From positions 1 through 47,049 of the forward strand of contig NZ_AJTN02000207.1 of NCBI RefSeq assembly GCF_000305495.1: a DNA stretch of 47,049 nt, given 5' to 3'. The translations under genes and the position numbers were made by a program. Below the pieces are notes generated by a model. That model saw nothing but the letters and a program-made list of their open reading frames with translations, searched no databases and was not told the origin of the DNA. This stretch comes from Peribacillus psychrosaccharolyticus ATCC 23296 (GTDB taxonomy: Bacteria; Bacillota; Bacilli; Bacillales; DSM-1321). Shown in pieces: positions 8,471 to 15,067 of this stretch. Within the stretch, counting starts at the first letter, position 1. Each line of letters starts with the position of its first letter.

Positions 8471-8561
8471 AATAATGAATTTTTATGTATCCTTGTTCAA
8501 GTTCTTTTTCTAGGTAGATATCGCCATTTTCTGCTCTAACACTCACCTTTTCAGTACATAA

Positions 8562-8596
8562 TATAACTCTAGGCATACTCTTGGAAGAATATATAA
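8562..8596 (+). promoter_or_regulatory. Box B: second copy of the 19-bp motif plus -10-like sequence
   Basis: TATAACTCTAGGCATACTC (8562-8580) is followed by TATATAA (8590-8596). On the plus strand the only thing downstream is the bidirectional terminator at 8614-8649 and then the 3' end of the opposite-strand peptide gene. A transcript from here would be very short, or antisense to the precursor mRNA if it reads through. Confidence 0.5.
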
Positions 8597-8613
8597 ACAA
8601 AAAAATGAATAAC

Positions 8614-8649
8614 AAAAAACACACCCTTCCATCGAAAGGTGCGTTTTTT
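8614..8649. terminator. Bidirectional terminator after the signalling-peptide gene
   Basis: An 11-bp stem (ACGCACCTTTC paired with GGAAGGGTGTGT-type sequence, wobbles allowed) with a 4-base loop, and a run of six T on both strands. It ends the peptide-precursor mRNA on the minus strand and any box B transcript on the plus strand. Confidence 0.85.
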
Positions 8650-8666
8650 AAAGGTTAATTTATCGA

Positions 8667-8822
8667 TTAATGTACCCCTGGTAATTCGTGAACACCTGGC
8701 AGCTCATGTACGCCTGGTAATTCATGAACACCTGGTAACTCTGATGTCTGTGCTCCGCCGACAATGACTGCACCGGCTACTAGAAGAAAAGCTACCATAA
8801 AACCTGCGAATTTCTTTTTCAT
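8667..8822 (-). CDS. Secreted signalling-peptide precursor with four ELPGVH repeats
   Basis: A 51-residue pre-peptide. The ATG follows AAGGAGGA by 7 bases. Residues 1-24 form a Sec signal peptide (MKKK, hydrophobic core, VGGA just before Q25). Residues 25-27 are QTS, then residues 28-51 are exactly four copies of ELPGVH, the last ending at the stop codon. The four 18-bp DNA copies differ at up to four codons yet always synonymously, so selection acts on the peptide. The gene is divergent from a PlcR-like HTH+TPR regulator, the standard arrangement of RRNPP systems such as PlcR-PapR and NprR-NprX. The mature signal is probably ELPGVH or HELPGVH, released by extracellular proteolysis and re-imported. 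Known precursors of this type usually carry one mature copy at the C-terminus; tandem copies are unusual. Signal function is inferred. Confidence 0.85.
   Translation of the reverse strand: MKKKFAGFMVAFLLVAGAVIVGGAQTSELPGVHELPGVHELPGVHELPGVH
8670..8741 (-). repeat. Four tandem 18-bp coding repeats (ELPGVH)
   Basis: Four head-to-tail 18-bp units. All differences between units are at synonymous positions (GAG/GAA, TTA/CTG, GGT/GGC/GGG, GTT/GTA, CAT/CAC). Confidence 0.97.
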
Positions 8823-8858
8823 AGGTAATTCCTCCTTTTTCTTCAAAAAATATTGGAT

Positions 8859-8885
8859 TTAATAGAAATAAATTCTATAGTTATA
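8859..8885 (-). promoter_or_regulatory. Box D: degenerate copy of the motif before the precursor gene
   Basis: TATAACTATAGAATTTATT (8885-8867) matches box C at 14 of 19 positions, with the TATAACT core intact, and is followed by TATTAA (8864-8859) as a possible -10. It lies about 45 bases before the precursor ATG, in the same orientation as the gene. The weaker match makes it less certain than boxes A-C. Confidence 0.4.
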
Positions 8886-8984
8886 TTTAACCACACTATT
8901 AAAAGGGTTGAAATCCGGATAAACCATGCTAAAAAGTATCTATCTGCAGGATATGAATGGTTTACCTTCGTTTTTATATATAAT

Positions 8985-9003
8985 TATAACTCTAGGAATA
9001 TTT
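8985..9003 (+). promoter_or_regulatory. Box C: 19-bp motif just before the regulator gene
   Basis: TATAACTCTAGGAATATTT ends 13 bases before the regulator ATG. It overlaps or follows a TATATAA/TTATAA -10-like stretch with TTTACC 17 bases further upstream. Binding here would sit at or after the transcription start, which suggests autorepression; that is inference. Confidence 0.5.
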
Positions 9004-9016
9004 AAGGGGAGTTAAT

Positions 9017-9940
9017 ATGGACTTTTCAGCTGTAGGAAAGAAAATAAAAGAACTTCGAAAACAAATTAAACTCTCGCAGGGTGAACTTGCAGAAGGAATT
9101 TGTACACAAGCGCAAATTAGCAAAATTGAAAAAGGGGATGTTTACCCCTATGCCTCGACCCTTTATTTAATTTCTCAACGGCTCGGGGTTGATGTGAACT
9201 ACTTCTTTGATATTGGGATGACTCCAAGACTCGATTATGTCGAAGAGGTCATCTATCAGTTAAAACTTGCACGGCGCAATATGAACTATACCGAAATGTA
9301 TCAGCTTGTACGAACCGAGGAGAATAACCCATTGTTTACGCAGCATACAAAGAATCATCAATTGCTGCTTTGGCATAAAGGAATCTATCAGTACGAGGTA
9401 AAGGGAGATGTGGGAAAAGCTGTTTCCTTAATAGAAGAAGGTCTCGCTCTCACCCAAATTAATGACAAGATGTATTCTGAAAGAGAAATTGAAATGACGA
9501 GCAGTATGGGTGTGATTTACTTAGCGGATCGACAATATGAAAAATCCTATGCCACTTTTCAAGACGCTTTGCTTCATATAAAGTCTCTTCCACATGTTAG
9601 TGATAAAACGGTCAAGACAAGGCTTTATTATAATTTTGCCCGTTTGCTGACTCGTATGAATCAATATGATGAGTCGATTGCCTATTGTCAAAGGGCAATA
9701 AAATGGTGCCTTGAGCAGGATCAGCTCTACTTGCTGGCTGAACTGCATTATCAGTTAGGCTATAATCTTGAATTGCAGGAAAACTATACAGAAGCCTGTA
9801 CCAACATGAAAAATTCTATTTTCCTGTTTGAACTGCAAAAGGATGACCGTTTCCCTGCTTTTATAAGAAAAAAGCTGGATTCCTGGATTGAAGAAAAGAA
9901 AATTGAAGATGACTTGACTATCGTGCATCTTAATCGATAA
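9017..9940 (+). CDS. PlcR-like (RRNPP) transcriptional regulator, HTH + TPR
   Basis: A 307-residue cytoplasmic DNA-binding protein. Residues about 7-62 form an XRE-type helix-turn-helix (KIKELRKQIKLSQGELAEGI, then CTQAQISKIEKG). The remainder is a helical solenoid of TPR-like repeats (for example LHYQLGYNLELQENYTEACT near 245-265), the peptide-binding domain of the Rgg/Rap/NprR/PlcR/PrgX group. PlcR has about 285 residues and the same layout, and its HTH wording (ICxQxxxSxIExGxVYP) is very close. The ATG follows AAGGGGA. It is divergent from the ELPGVH-repeat precursor, which is probably its ligand, and box C lies just before its start. Peptide response and target set are inferred; the family is well supported. 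Confidence 0.9.
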   Translation: MDFSAVGKKIKELRKQIKLSQGELAEGICTQAQISKIEKGDVYPYASTLYLISQRLGVDVNYFFDIGMTPRLDYVEEVIYQLKLARRNMNYTEMYQLVRTEENNPLFTQHTKNHQLLLWHKGIYQYEVKGDVGKAVSLIEEGLALTQINDKMYSEREIEMTSSMGVIYLADRQYEKSYATFQDALLHIKSLPHVSDKTVKTRLYYNFARLLTRMNQYDESIAYCQRAIKWCLEQDQLYLLAELHYQLGYNLELQENYTEACTNMKNSIFLFELQKDDRFPAFIRKKLDSWIEEKKIEDDLTIVHLNR

Positions 9941-9943
9941 AAC

Positions 9944-9984
9944 GGCTTATAGAATGGGGAAACCCATTTTATAGGCCTTTTCTG
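9944..9984 (+). terminator. Terminator after the regulator gene
   Basis: GGCTTATAGAATGGG, GAAA loop, CCCATTTTATAGGCC (wobble pairs), then TTTTC on the plus strand, 4 bases after the stop codon. Confidence 0.9.
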
Positions 9985-10048
9985 TTTTCCTGATTATAAA
10001 GAATTTACACCTGAATAATTCATGTCTCACGCCCATTTCCCTTTTCCC

Positions 10049-10078
10049 TTCAAAAACGTTGGGCAAATGAAGTATAAT
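10049..10078 (+). promoter_or_regulatory. Candidate sigma-A promoter of ywqBA
   Basis: TTCAAA (10049-10054), an 18-base spacer and a perfect TATAAT (10073-10078). The start would be near 10085. Confidence 0.55.
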
Positions 10079-10084
10079 AGAGAG

Positions 10085-10353
10085 ATGGGAAATGGAGAAA
10101 GTTCCATATTTTCATGGAAATCTTCATTATGAAATACGTGCGAGATTGTTTCTTATAGATAAGAACGATTTAACTTTCTACGGTTTCTTTGTTAAAACCT
10201 GTAAAATTCGGCATCATAAGTTGAAGACTTCGAATAAAATGGTTACTTTTTAACGATAACTGAAATAGGAAGAAAATTATTTGCTATTCTCGTTTGGGAA
10301 TTTTATATATACGTTTTTTAGATTCTGGGGACTGACCCTTTGGAGGTGCTTTT
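10085..10353 (+). other. Long untranslated leader before ywqB
   Basis: About 270 bases between the predicted start and ywqB. It contains two perfect small hairpins (TTCCAT/ATGGAA around 10104-10121 and TTCTTAT/ATAAGAA around 10150-10165) but no terminator and no credible reading frame. No riboswitch class was recognised. A second promoter nearer the gene is possible. Confidence 0.4.
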
Positions 10354-11973
10354 ATGAAGGATGAGTTGGTGTTTTTTGGTGAACTGTTAGATGAGGCACT
10401 TGAGCCGTCAAGCCGTGAGGACCAAGCAATTGTCCGGACTGGTCATTCACTGTATGGGCAGGAGATGGCGGACGTTACCGTAGAGAATGAGGCATTCATT
10501 GAAGGCCGCGTTCAAGATCTTACTCCACATGAAGTGGAGCTGGATCTTAATGTTCTTCATCACAGTAAATGTTCGTGCGGTGCCGACTTAATCTGCAGCC
10601 ATCGCATTGCTCTCTTTTTCGAAAGCTTTTCTTCCTATGGCAGCGTCAGCGACTGGATTTCTAATTGGAACGGCAAGAAGAAGCAAGCGCCGTTTATTCC
10701 AGCTGGTATCCCGATTAAAACAGCCAGTCAAGTTTTTAAAGAAAAAGCACTTCTTGAAAATGATTATTACATGTGGAAAGACTTTGCTGAGACTTCCTTT
10801 TCTGAAATCGTGGTTAATCAATTGCAGCCTCAGCCGTATATTATGGAAGGTCACATGCGTCAATACATGAAGCTATTAAAATCAAAGGAACCCTTTGACC
10901 GGAATTGGCGTGTTTTTTATCAATTTGCTACCGACCTGTCTACGCTTTTCTCTATTCTAAAACTGTTGAGTGAGTATAAATCAGATCCTCAATCGGTCCG
11001 GATGTTTTATCCGCTTGCTGTTGATATTGCCGAAGAACTTCACGGGAATGTTCTCTATTTAAGTAACCAAGCCCGGCCATTTTCCTTTGATTCCCTTATT
11101 GAAGGACTCACAGAAGATACAAGACGCCTTCTGGATGGCGATGATGGCATTGAATATGAAAAAGTGGAGTTATACCGTGAGCTTTGGACATATATGCTGA
11201 CGACTTCGTCCAGCCGGAAAGCTGAATTTGACCGTCTAGAAGCCAAATTAACTCAGAATGATTTAGACGAAAGTGAGAAGCGTTCTTATACGATTGCCTC
11301 TATTCATCTAGCCTTGCTGGATAATCGTGATTCGACCGCAGTTGATATGTTGAAGAGTTTAGGAACAAGCGATTGTCCTTATCTTTTTTACTGGCTTGAT
11401 TATTTTACTGACGCAGATACGCCTGCACGCTCCATCCCTTTCATTGAGTTTTTAATCGCTCATGTTCAGGGATATTTAAAGAGTGCCGGCGACTATTATA
11501 AATGTACTGATTTTGTCCGTACCTTCACACGCCCTATTGCGTCCACCTGTTCGAAACTGAAGCGTAATGACTTACTCGAGAAGTTCTTCAAAGAAACGCT
11601 TCCCTACAGCTACTGGAATTATTCCACCCTGCTGTTTGAACTTGGGCAGTATAAGAAATGGGTTGAGATGCAGATCTATTCTGGTGTCACCATTGATACA
11701 GTCGGGCAGGATAAGCTGAAACTAATTGCAGCAAGTGACCCTGCACTGCTTTTACCACTTTATCACCAAGCCGTTCAATATACGGTCAGTATGAAAAACC
11801 GGCCGTCTTATAAGCAGGCTGTCCGTTACTTAAAGAAAATGAAGGCACTTTATAAAAAAATGAAGCAAGAAGAGCAATTCCAACAGTATGTCAGCTATAT
11901 TTCTGACAACACGAAGCGGCTTCGGGCCTTCCAAGAGGAATTGCAAAGGGGGAAGTTAATTGATGTGGAATAA
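10354..11973 (+). CDS. ywqB: SWIM zinc-finger protein YwqB
   Basis: A 539-residue cytoplasmic protein with an N-terminal SWIM zinc finger, C73-x-C75-x5-C81-x-H83, a motif found in proteins that contact DNA or partner helicases. The rest is helical without a known catalytic motif. Length and position directly before a SNF2 helicase match B. subtilis YwqB (about 538). The ATG follows GGAGG. The gene overlaps ywqA by 11 bases, which points to translational coupling and joint action. The molecular role of the YwqA/YwqB pair is not known to me. Confidence 0.88.
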   Translation: MKDELVFFGELLDEALEPSSREDQAIVRTGHSLYGQEMADVTVENEAFIEGRVQDLTPHEVELDLNVLHHSKCSCGADLICSHRIALFFESFSSYGSVSDWISNWNGKKKQAPFIPAGIPIKTASQVFKEKALLENDYYMWKDFAETSFSEIVVNQLQPQPYIMEGHMRQYMKLLKSKEPFDRNWRVFYQFATDLSTLFSILKLLSEYKSDPQSVRMFYPLAVDIAEELHGNVLYLSNQARPFSFDSLIEGLTEDTRRLLDGDDGIEYEKVELYRELWTYMLTTSSSRKAEFDRLEAKLTQNDLDESEKRSYTIASIHLALLDNRDSTAVDMLKSLGTSDCPYLFYWLDYFTDADTPARSIPFIEFLIAHVQGYLKSAGDYYKCTDFVRTFTRPIASTCSKLKRNDLLEKFFKETLPYSYWNYSTLLFELGQYKKWVEMQIYSGVTIDTVGQDKLKLIAASDPALLLPLYHQAVQYTVSMKNRPSYKQAVRYLKKMKALYKKMKQEEQFQQYVSYISDNTKRLRAFQEELQRGKLIDVE

Positions 11974-14959
11974 CGGAAAAGTCACGGTCAAGACGGCTTC
12001 TCTTGGCAATGGACAATACACCATTGCCGCGATGGACGAACAAAATGCCTATATTTCCTCTCAGACAATCCGCCGGCTGTTGTTCACCTGGGATGATGCA
12101 AGCTATTATGGAACCCGTTTGACAGAAGAAACCATTGATGATATTCCGGTATTCATTGTCGATGCTTGGGGTCTGCTTAATTTCTTTGCAAAGGAAAGCT
12201 TTAATTCATTTATTGATTGGGAATGGACAGAATTATCCTCTCTTTGTCTTTCTGCTGCGCCTGTTTTATATGAGTCAATTGACGAAGGGATTCCGTTTCC
12301 TGACTTTGCCAGTCTTCAACAGCATCAGATCGCATGGTCACTCCCGCAGGAGGTTGAGGAAGAATTCGTCCCTGATTTTTGGAAAGAGAGCATACAGCCT
12401 GATCTTTTTATGGAGCAAGAGGAATCAAAGCAAACATTTATTGAACGTTGGTACAATGATGCTGCGAATACGTATCTTACCAAGTATTCTCCTGTTCGTA
12501 CCAAGTGGACTGAGGCAGTAAGTGCTCTTCAGGAAACACGGCTCTCAGCGGAAGAGCTCCAAGCCTTCTTCACACCAGAAACATGGCAGCAATGGCTCGG
12601 GATTGAAAGCGACACGATGCCTTTCGTTATTGGTCTGCGGTTAACGGAGCCGTTAGATGGTCAGGGACCTTGGGACTTCTCAGTTTTTCTGCGTTCTAAA
12701 AAGGATGATTCGATGACAGCGGATTATCCATCTAAACGTCTTCCTCGCGGCTGGAACAAGTTCGCCAAAGATGTGGATAAGAAAATCAAATCGTGGTTAA
12801 AAATTGTCCCCTGGATGGACAACGCCGGCCAGTTTAAGGCTACATTGACGGAAAATGAAGCATGGGAGTTTCTAACAGAGTCCAGTGAAAAACTATTGTT
12901 CCTCGGAGCTGAAATTCTTTTACCTTCTTGGTGGAAAGCCCTTCAAGAATCACAGATTCGATTAAAAGCTAAAGTGAAAAGTCAAACGAGCCGAGGCCCT
13001 TCTTATGTAGGTCTTCAAGCGCTTATGGACTTCGACTGGCGTTTCTCGATTAACGGGGAGGACTTATCGGAAGATGACTTCCAAAACCTCGTGAATGAAA
13101 AGCGCCGATTAATCTACATCCGTGGTCAATGGGTGAAGCTTGATCCTGCGTTCATTAAACAAATTCAAGTCTTAATGGAAACGGCCAATGAAAAAGGATT
13201 AGCGCTTAACGATTTGCTGCAGCAGGAGTTATTAACCGACACCGATGATGGGGATGAAGAAGATATTGCGGGAATGATGCGGATTCAATTCGAGTTAAAT
13301 CAAGATTTGGCACGAATGGTCAGCACCCTTCGCGAAACCAAGAACCTCCCTATTCTTCCGGTCCCAGATGCCCTTCAGGGTGAACTTAGACCGTATCAAA
13401 CCATTGGAATGAGCTGGCTGTTATTTCTTCGTGAGCATGGATTTGGTGCTTGTCTGGCCGATGACATGGGTCTTGGTAAAACCGTACAAATGATTTCATA
13501 TCTTCAATATGTGAAAGAACATGAAGAATCTGTAACGTTTGTCGAGGCGGATACGGAGGAAAAACAAGAGGAATCTGCACATCAGGTAATTGTCGAAGCA
13601 GATGTTGAAAGCAGTGATATCGAGGACGATACCGACGAACAGGAAGAGGTACTCATTGAAGAACCTGCCGTAATGATTCCCGTTAATACCGCCTTGATTG
13701 TTTGTCCGACATCGGTTCTTGGCAACTGGCAGCGCGAACTTGAACGGTTTGCACCTGAATTGAAGGTCCATCTTCATTATGGCTCCAACCGCTCTAAGGG
13801 ACCTGCCTTCACACAAAAAATGCAGCAATACGATGTGGTTTTGACCTCATTCGGCATCACCCATCAAGATATCGATGAACTCAGTACTCTTTATTGGAGC
13901 AGTATTATCCTGGATGAAGCGCAGAATATCAAAAACTCACAGACTAAGCAATCGCGTGCTGTTCGTAAGCTGAAGGGACGCCATCATATTGCCCTTACCG
14001 GTACACCGATGGAAAATCGCCTTAGCGAACTTTGGGCTATTTTTGATTTTATTAATAAAGGATATCTCGGTTCATTAAAACAGTTCCAAGATAAATATGT
14101 TTCCCTGATCGAACGTGAAGAACAAAAAGATAAAATCAAGGAATTGCAGCGCTTAATTCAGCCGTTCTTACTAAGACGGACGAAGAAGGATAAAGATGTG
14201 GCACTTAACCTTCCAGATAAACAAGAGCAGAAAGAGTTTGTGCCGTTAACCGCGGAACAAGCTTCACTGTATGAGCAGCTGATTAAAGATACCTTCGATA
14301 ATATTGAGAAGCTGTCCGCTTTCGAACGTAAAGGGATGATTCTAGCGATGCTGACGAAACTGAAGCAGCTATGCAACCACCCCGCGTTGTATCTCAAGGA
14401 AGAAGCTGAAACCGATATTGTCCAGAAGGCGAAGCGTTCCGGTAAGCTCGAAAAACTAACCGAAATCACTGATGCCGTGCAGGAACAAAATGAAAGCTGT
14501 CTCATTTTCACCCAGTATATTGGGATGGGTAATATGATGAAAGAGCTGCTTGAAAAGCGCTATGGTCATAAGGTTCCCTTCTTAAATGGCAGTAATAATA
14601 AAAAACAACGTGATGAGATGATCGAACGCTTCCAAAACGGCGAATTCCCGATCTTTATTCTGTCCCTTAAAGCAGGCGGAACGGGTCTTAACCTTACCGA
14701 AGCCAACCATGTTATCCATTACGACCGCTGGTGGAACCCAGCTGTTGAAAACCAAGCCACCGACCGTGCCTACCGCATTGGTCAACAACGCTTTGTCCAC
14801 GTGCATAAACTAATTTGCACTGGAACACTGGAAGAAAAAATCGATAAAATGCTTGATAAAAAACAAGCACTTAACGATGAAATCATTTCAAGCAGCAGCG
14901 ATAACTGGATCACCGAACTATCTACTGAGGAAATCAAAGATTTGGTTTCACTAAATTAA
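11963..14959 (+). CDS. ywqA: SNF2-family helicase YwqA
   Basis: A Swi2/Snf2 ATPase of 998 residues that translocates on double-stranded DNA. Visible motifs: Walker A D501-M-G-L-G-K506-T, DEAQ box D651-E-A-Q, LTGTPMENR (motif III), LKAGGTGLNL (motif V) and D934-R-A-Y-R-I-G-Q (motif VI). Residues 1-450 hold the bacterial SNF2 N-terminal region. Between Walker A and motif Ia lies a very acidic insert (about residues 520-565), which makes this protein longer than the usual helicase core. I chose ATG 11963, 9 bases after GGGGGA; the in-frame TTG at 11960 is the alternative. It forms an operon with ywqB. Such pairs are linked by inference to DNA repair or restructuring of DNA-bound proteins. Confidence 0.93.
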   Translation: MWNNGKVTVKTASLGNGQYTIAAMDEQNAYISSQTIRRLLFTWDDASYYGTRLTEETIDDIPVFIVDAWGLLNFFAKESFNSFIDWEWTELSSLCLSAAPVLYESIDEGIPFPDFASLQQHQIAWSLPQEVEEEFVPDFWKESIQPDLFMEQEESKQTFIERWYNDAANTYLTKYSPVRTKWTEAVSALQETRLSAEELQAFFTPETWQQWLGIESDTMPFVIGLRLTEPLDGQGPWDFSVFLRSKKDDSMTADYPSKRLPRGWNKFAKDVDKKIKSWLKIVPWMDNAGQFKATLTENEAWEFLTESSEKLLFLGAEILLPSWWKALQESQIRLKAKVKSQTSRGPSYVGLQALMDFDWRFSINGEDLSEDDFQNLVNEKRRLIYIRGQWVKLDPAFIKQIQVLMETANEKGLALNDLLQQELLTDTDDGDEEDIAGMMRIQFELNQDLARMVSTLRETKNLPILPVPDALQGELRPYQTIGMSWLLFLREHGFGACLADDMGLGKTVQMISYLQYVKEHEESVTFVEADTEEKQEESAHQVIVEADVESSDIEDDTDEQEEVLIEEPAVMIPVNTALIVCPTSVLGNWQRELERFAPELKVHLHYGSNRSKGPAFTQKMQQYDVVLTSFGITHQDIDELSTLYWSSIILDEAQNIKNSQTKQSRAVRKLKGRHHIALTGTPMENRLSELWAIFDFINKGYLGSLKQFQDKYVSLIEREEQKDKIKELQRLIQPFLLRRTKKDKDVALNLPDKQEQKEFVPLTAEQASLYEQLIKDTFDNIEKLSAFERKGMILAMLTKLKQLCNHPALYLKEEAETDIVQKAKRSGKLEKLTEITDAVQEQNESCLIFTQYIGMGNMMKELLEKRYGHKVPFLNGSNNKKQRDEMIERFQNGEFPIFILSLKAGGTGLNLTEANHVIHYDRWWNPAVENQATDRAYRIGQQRFVHVHKLICTGTLEEKIDKMLDKKQALNDEIISSSSDNWITELSTEEIKDLVSLN

Positions 14960-14970
14960 CAAAAATAACT

Positions 14971-15004
14971 AACGCCGCAAAGGTCTGAATCCTTTTGCGG
15001 CGTT
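14971..15004 (+). terminator. Hairpin after ywqA
   Basis: AACGCCGCAAAGG, loop, CCTTTTGCGGCGTT: a strong stem, but with only a weak T run afterwards (CCGTTATG). Confidence 0.65.
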
Positions 15005-15018
15005 CCGTTATGAGTAGC

Positions 15019-15063
15019 AAAAAGGCTGCCTCCAAAGTGTCATAGACCTTTGGAAACAGCCTT
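15019..15063 (-). terminator. Terminator after the subtilase gene
   Basis: AAGGCTGTTTCCAAAG, loop, CTTTGGAGGCAGCCTT, then T5 on the minus strand, immediately after the protease stop. The plus strand also has a T-rich flank, so it may stop ywqA readthrough. Confidence 0.85.
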
Positions 15064-15067
15064 TATT

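Noticed and set aside
8670-8741. Tandem short repeats as a CRISPR-like array
   Set aside because: There are no spacers; the 18-bp units are contiguous, in frame and coding inside a gene with signal peptide and ribosome binding site.
10354-14959. SWIM + SNF2 pair as an anti-phage defence island
   Set aside because: The pair matches the housekeeping ywqB-ywqA genes of Bacillus; no methylase, nuclease or other defence gene is adjacent.
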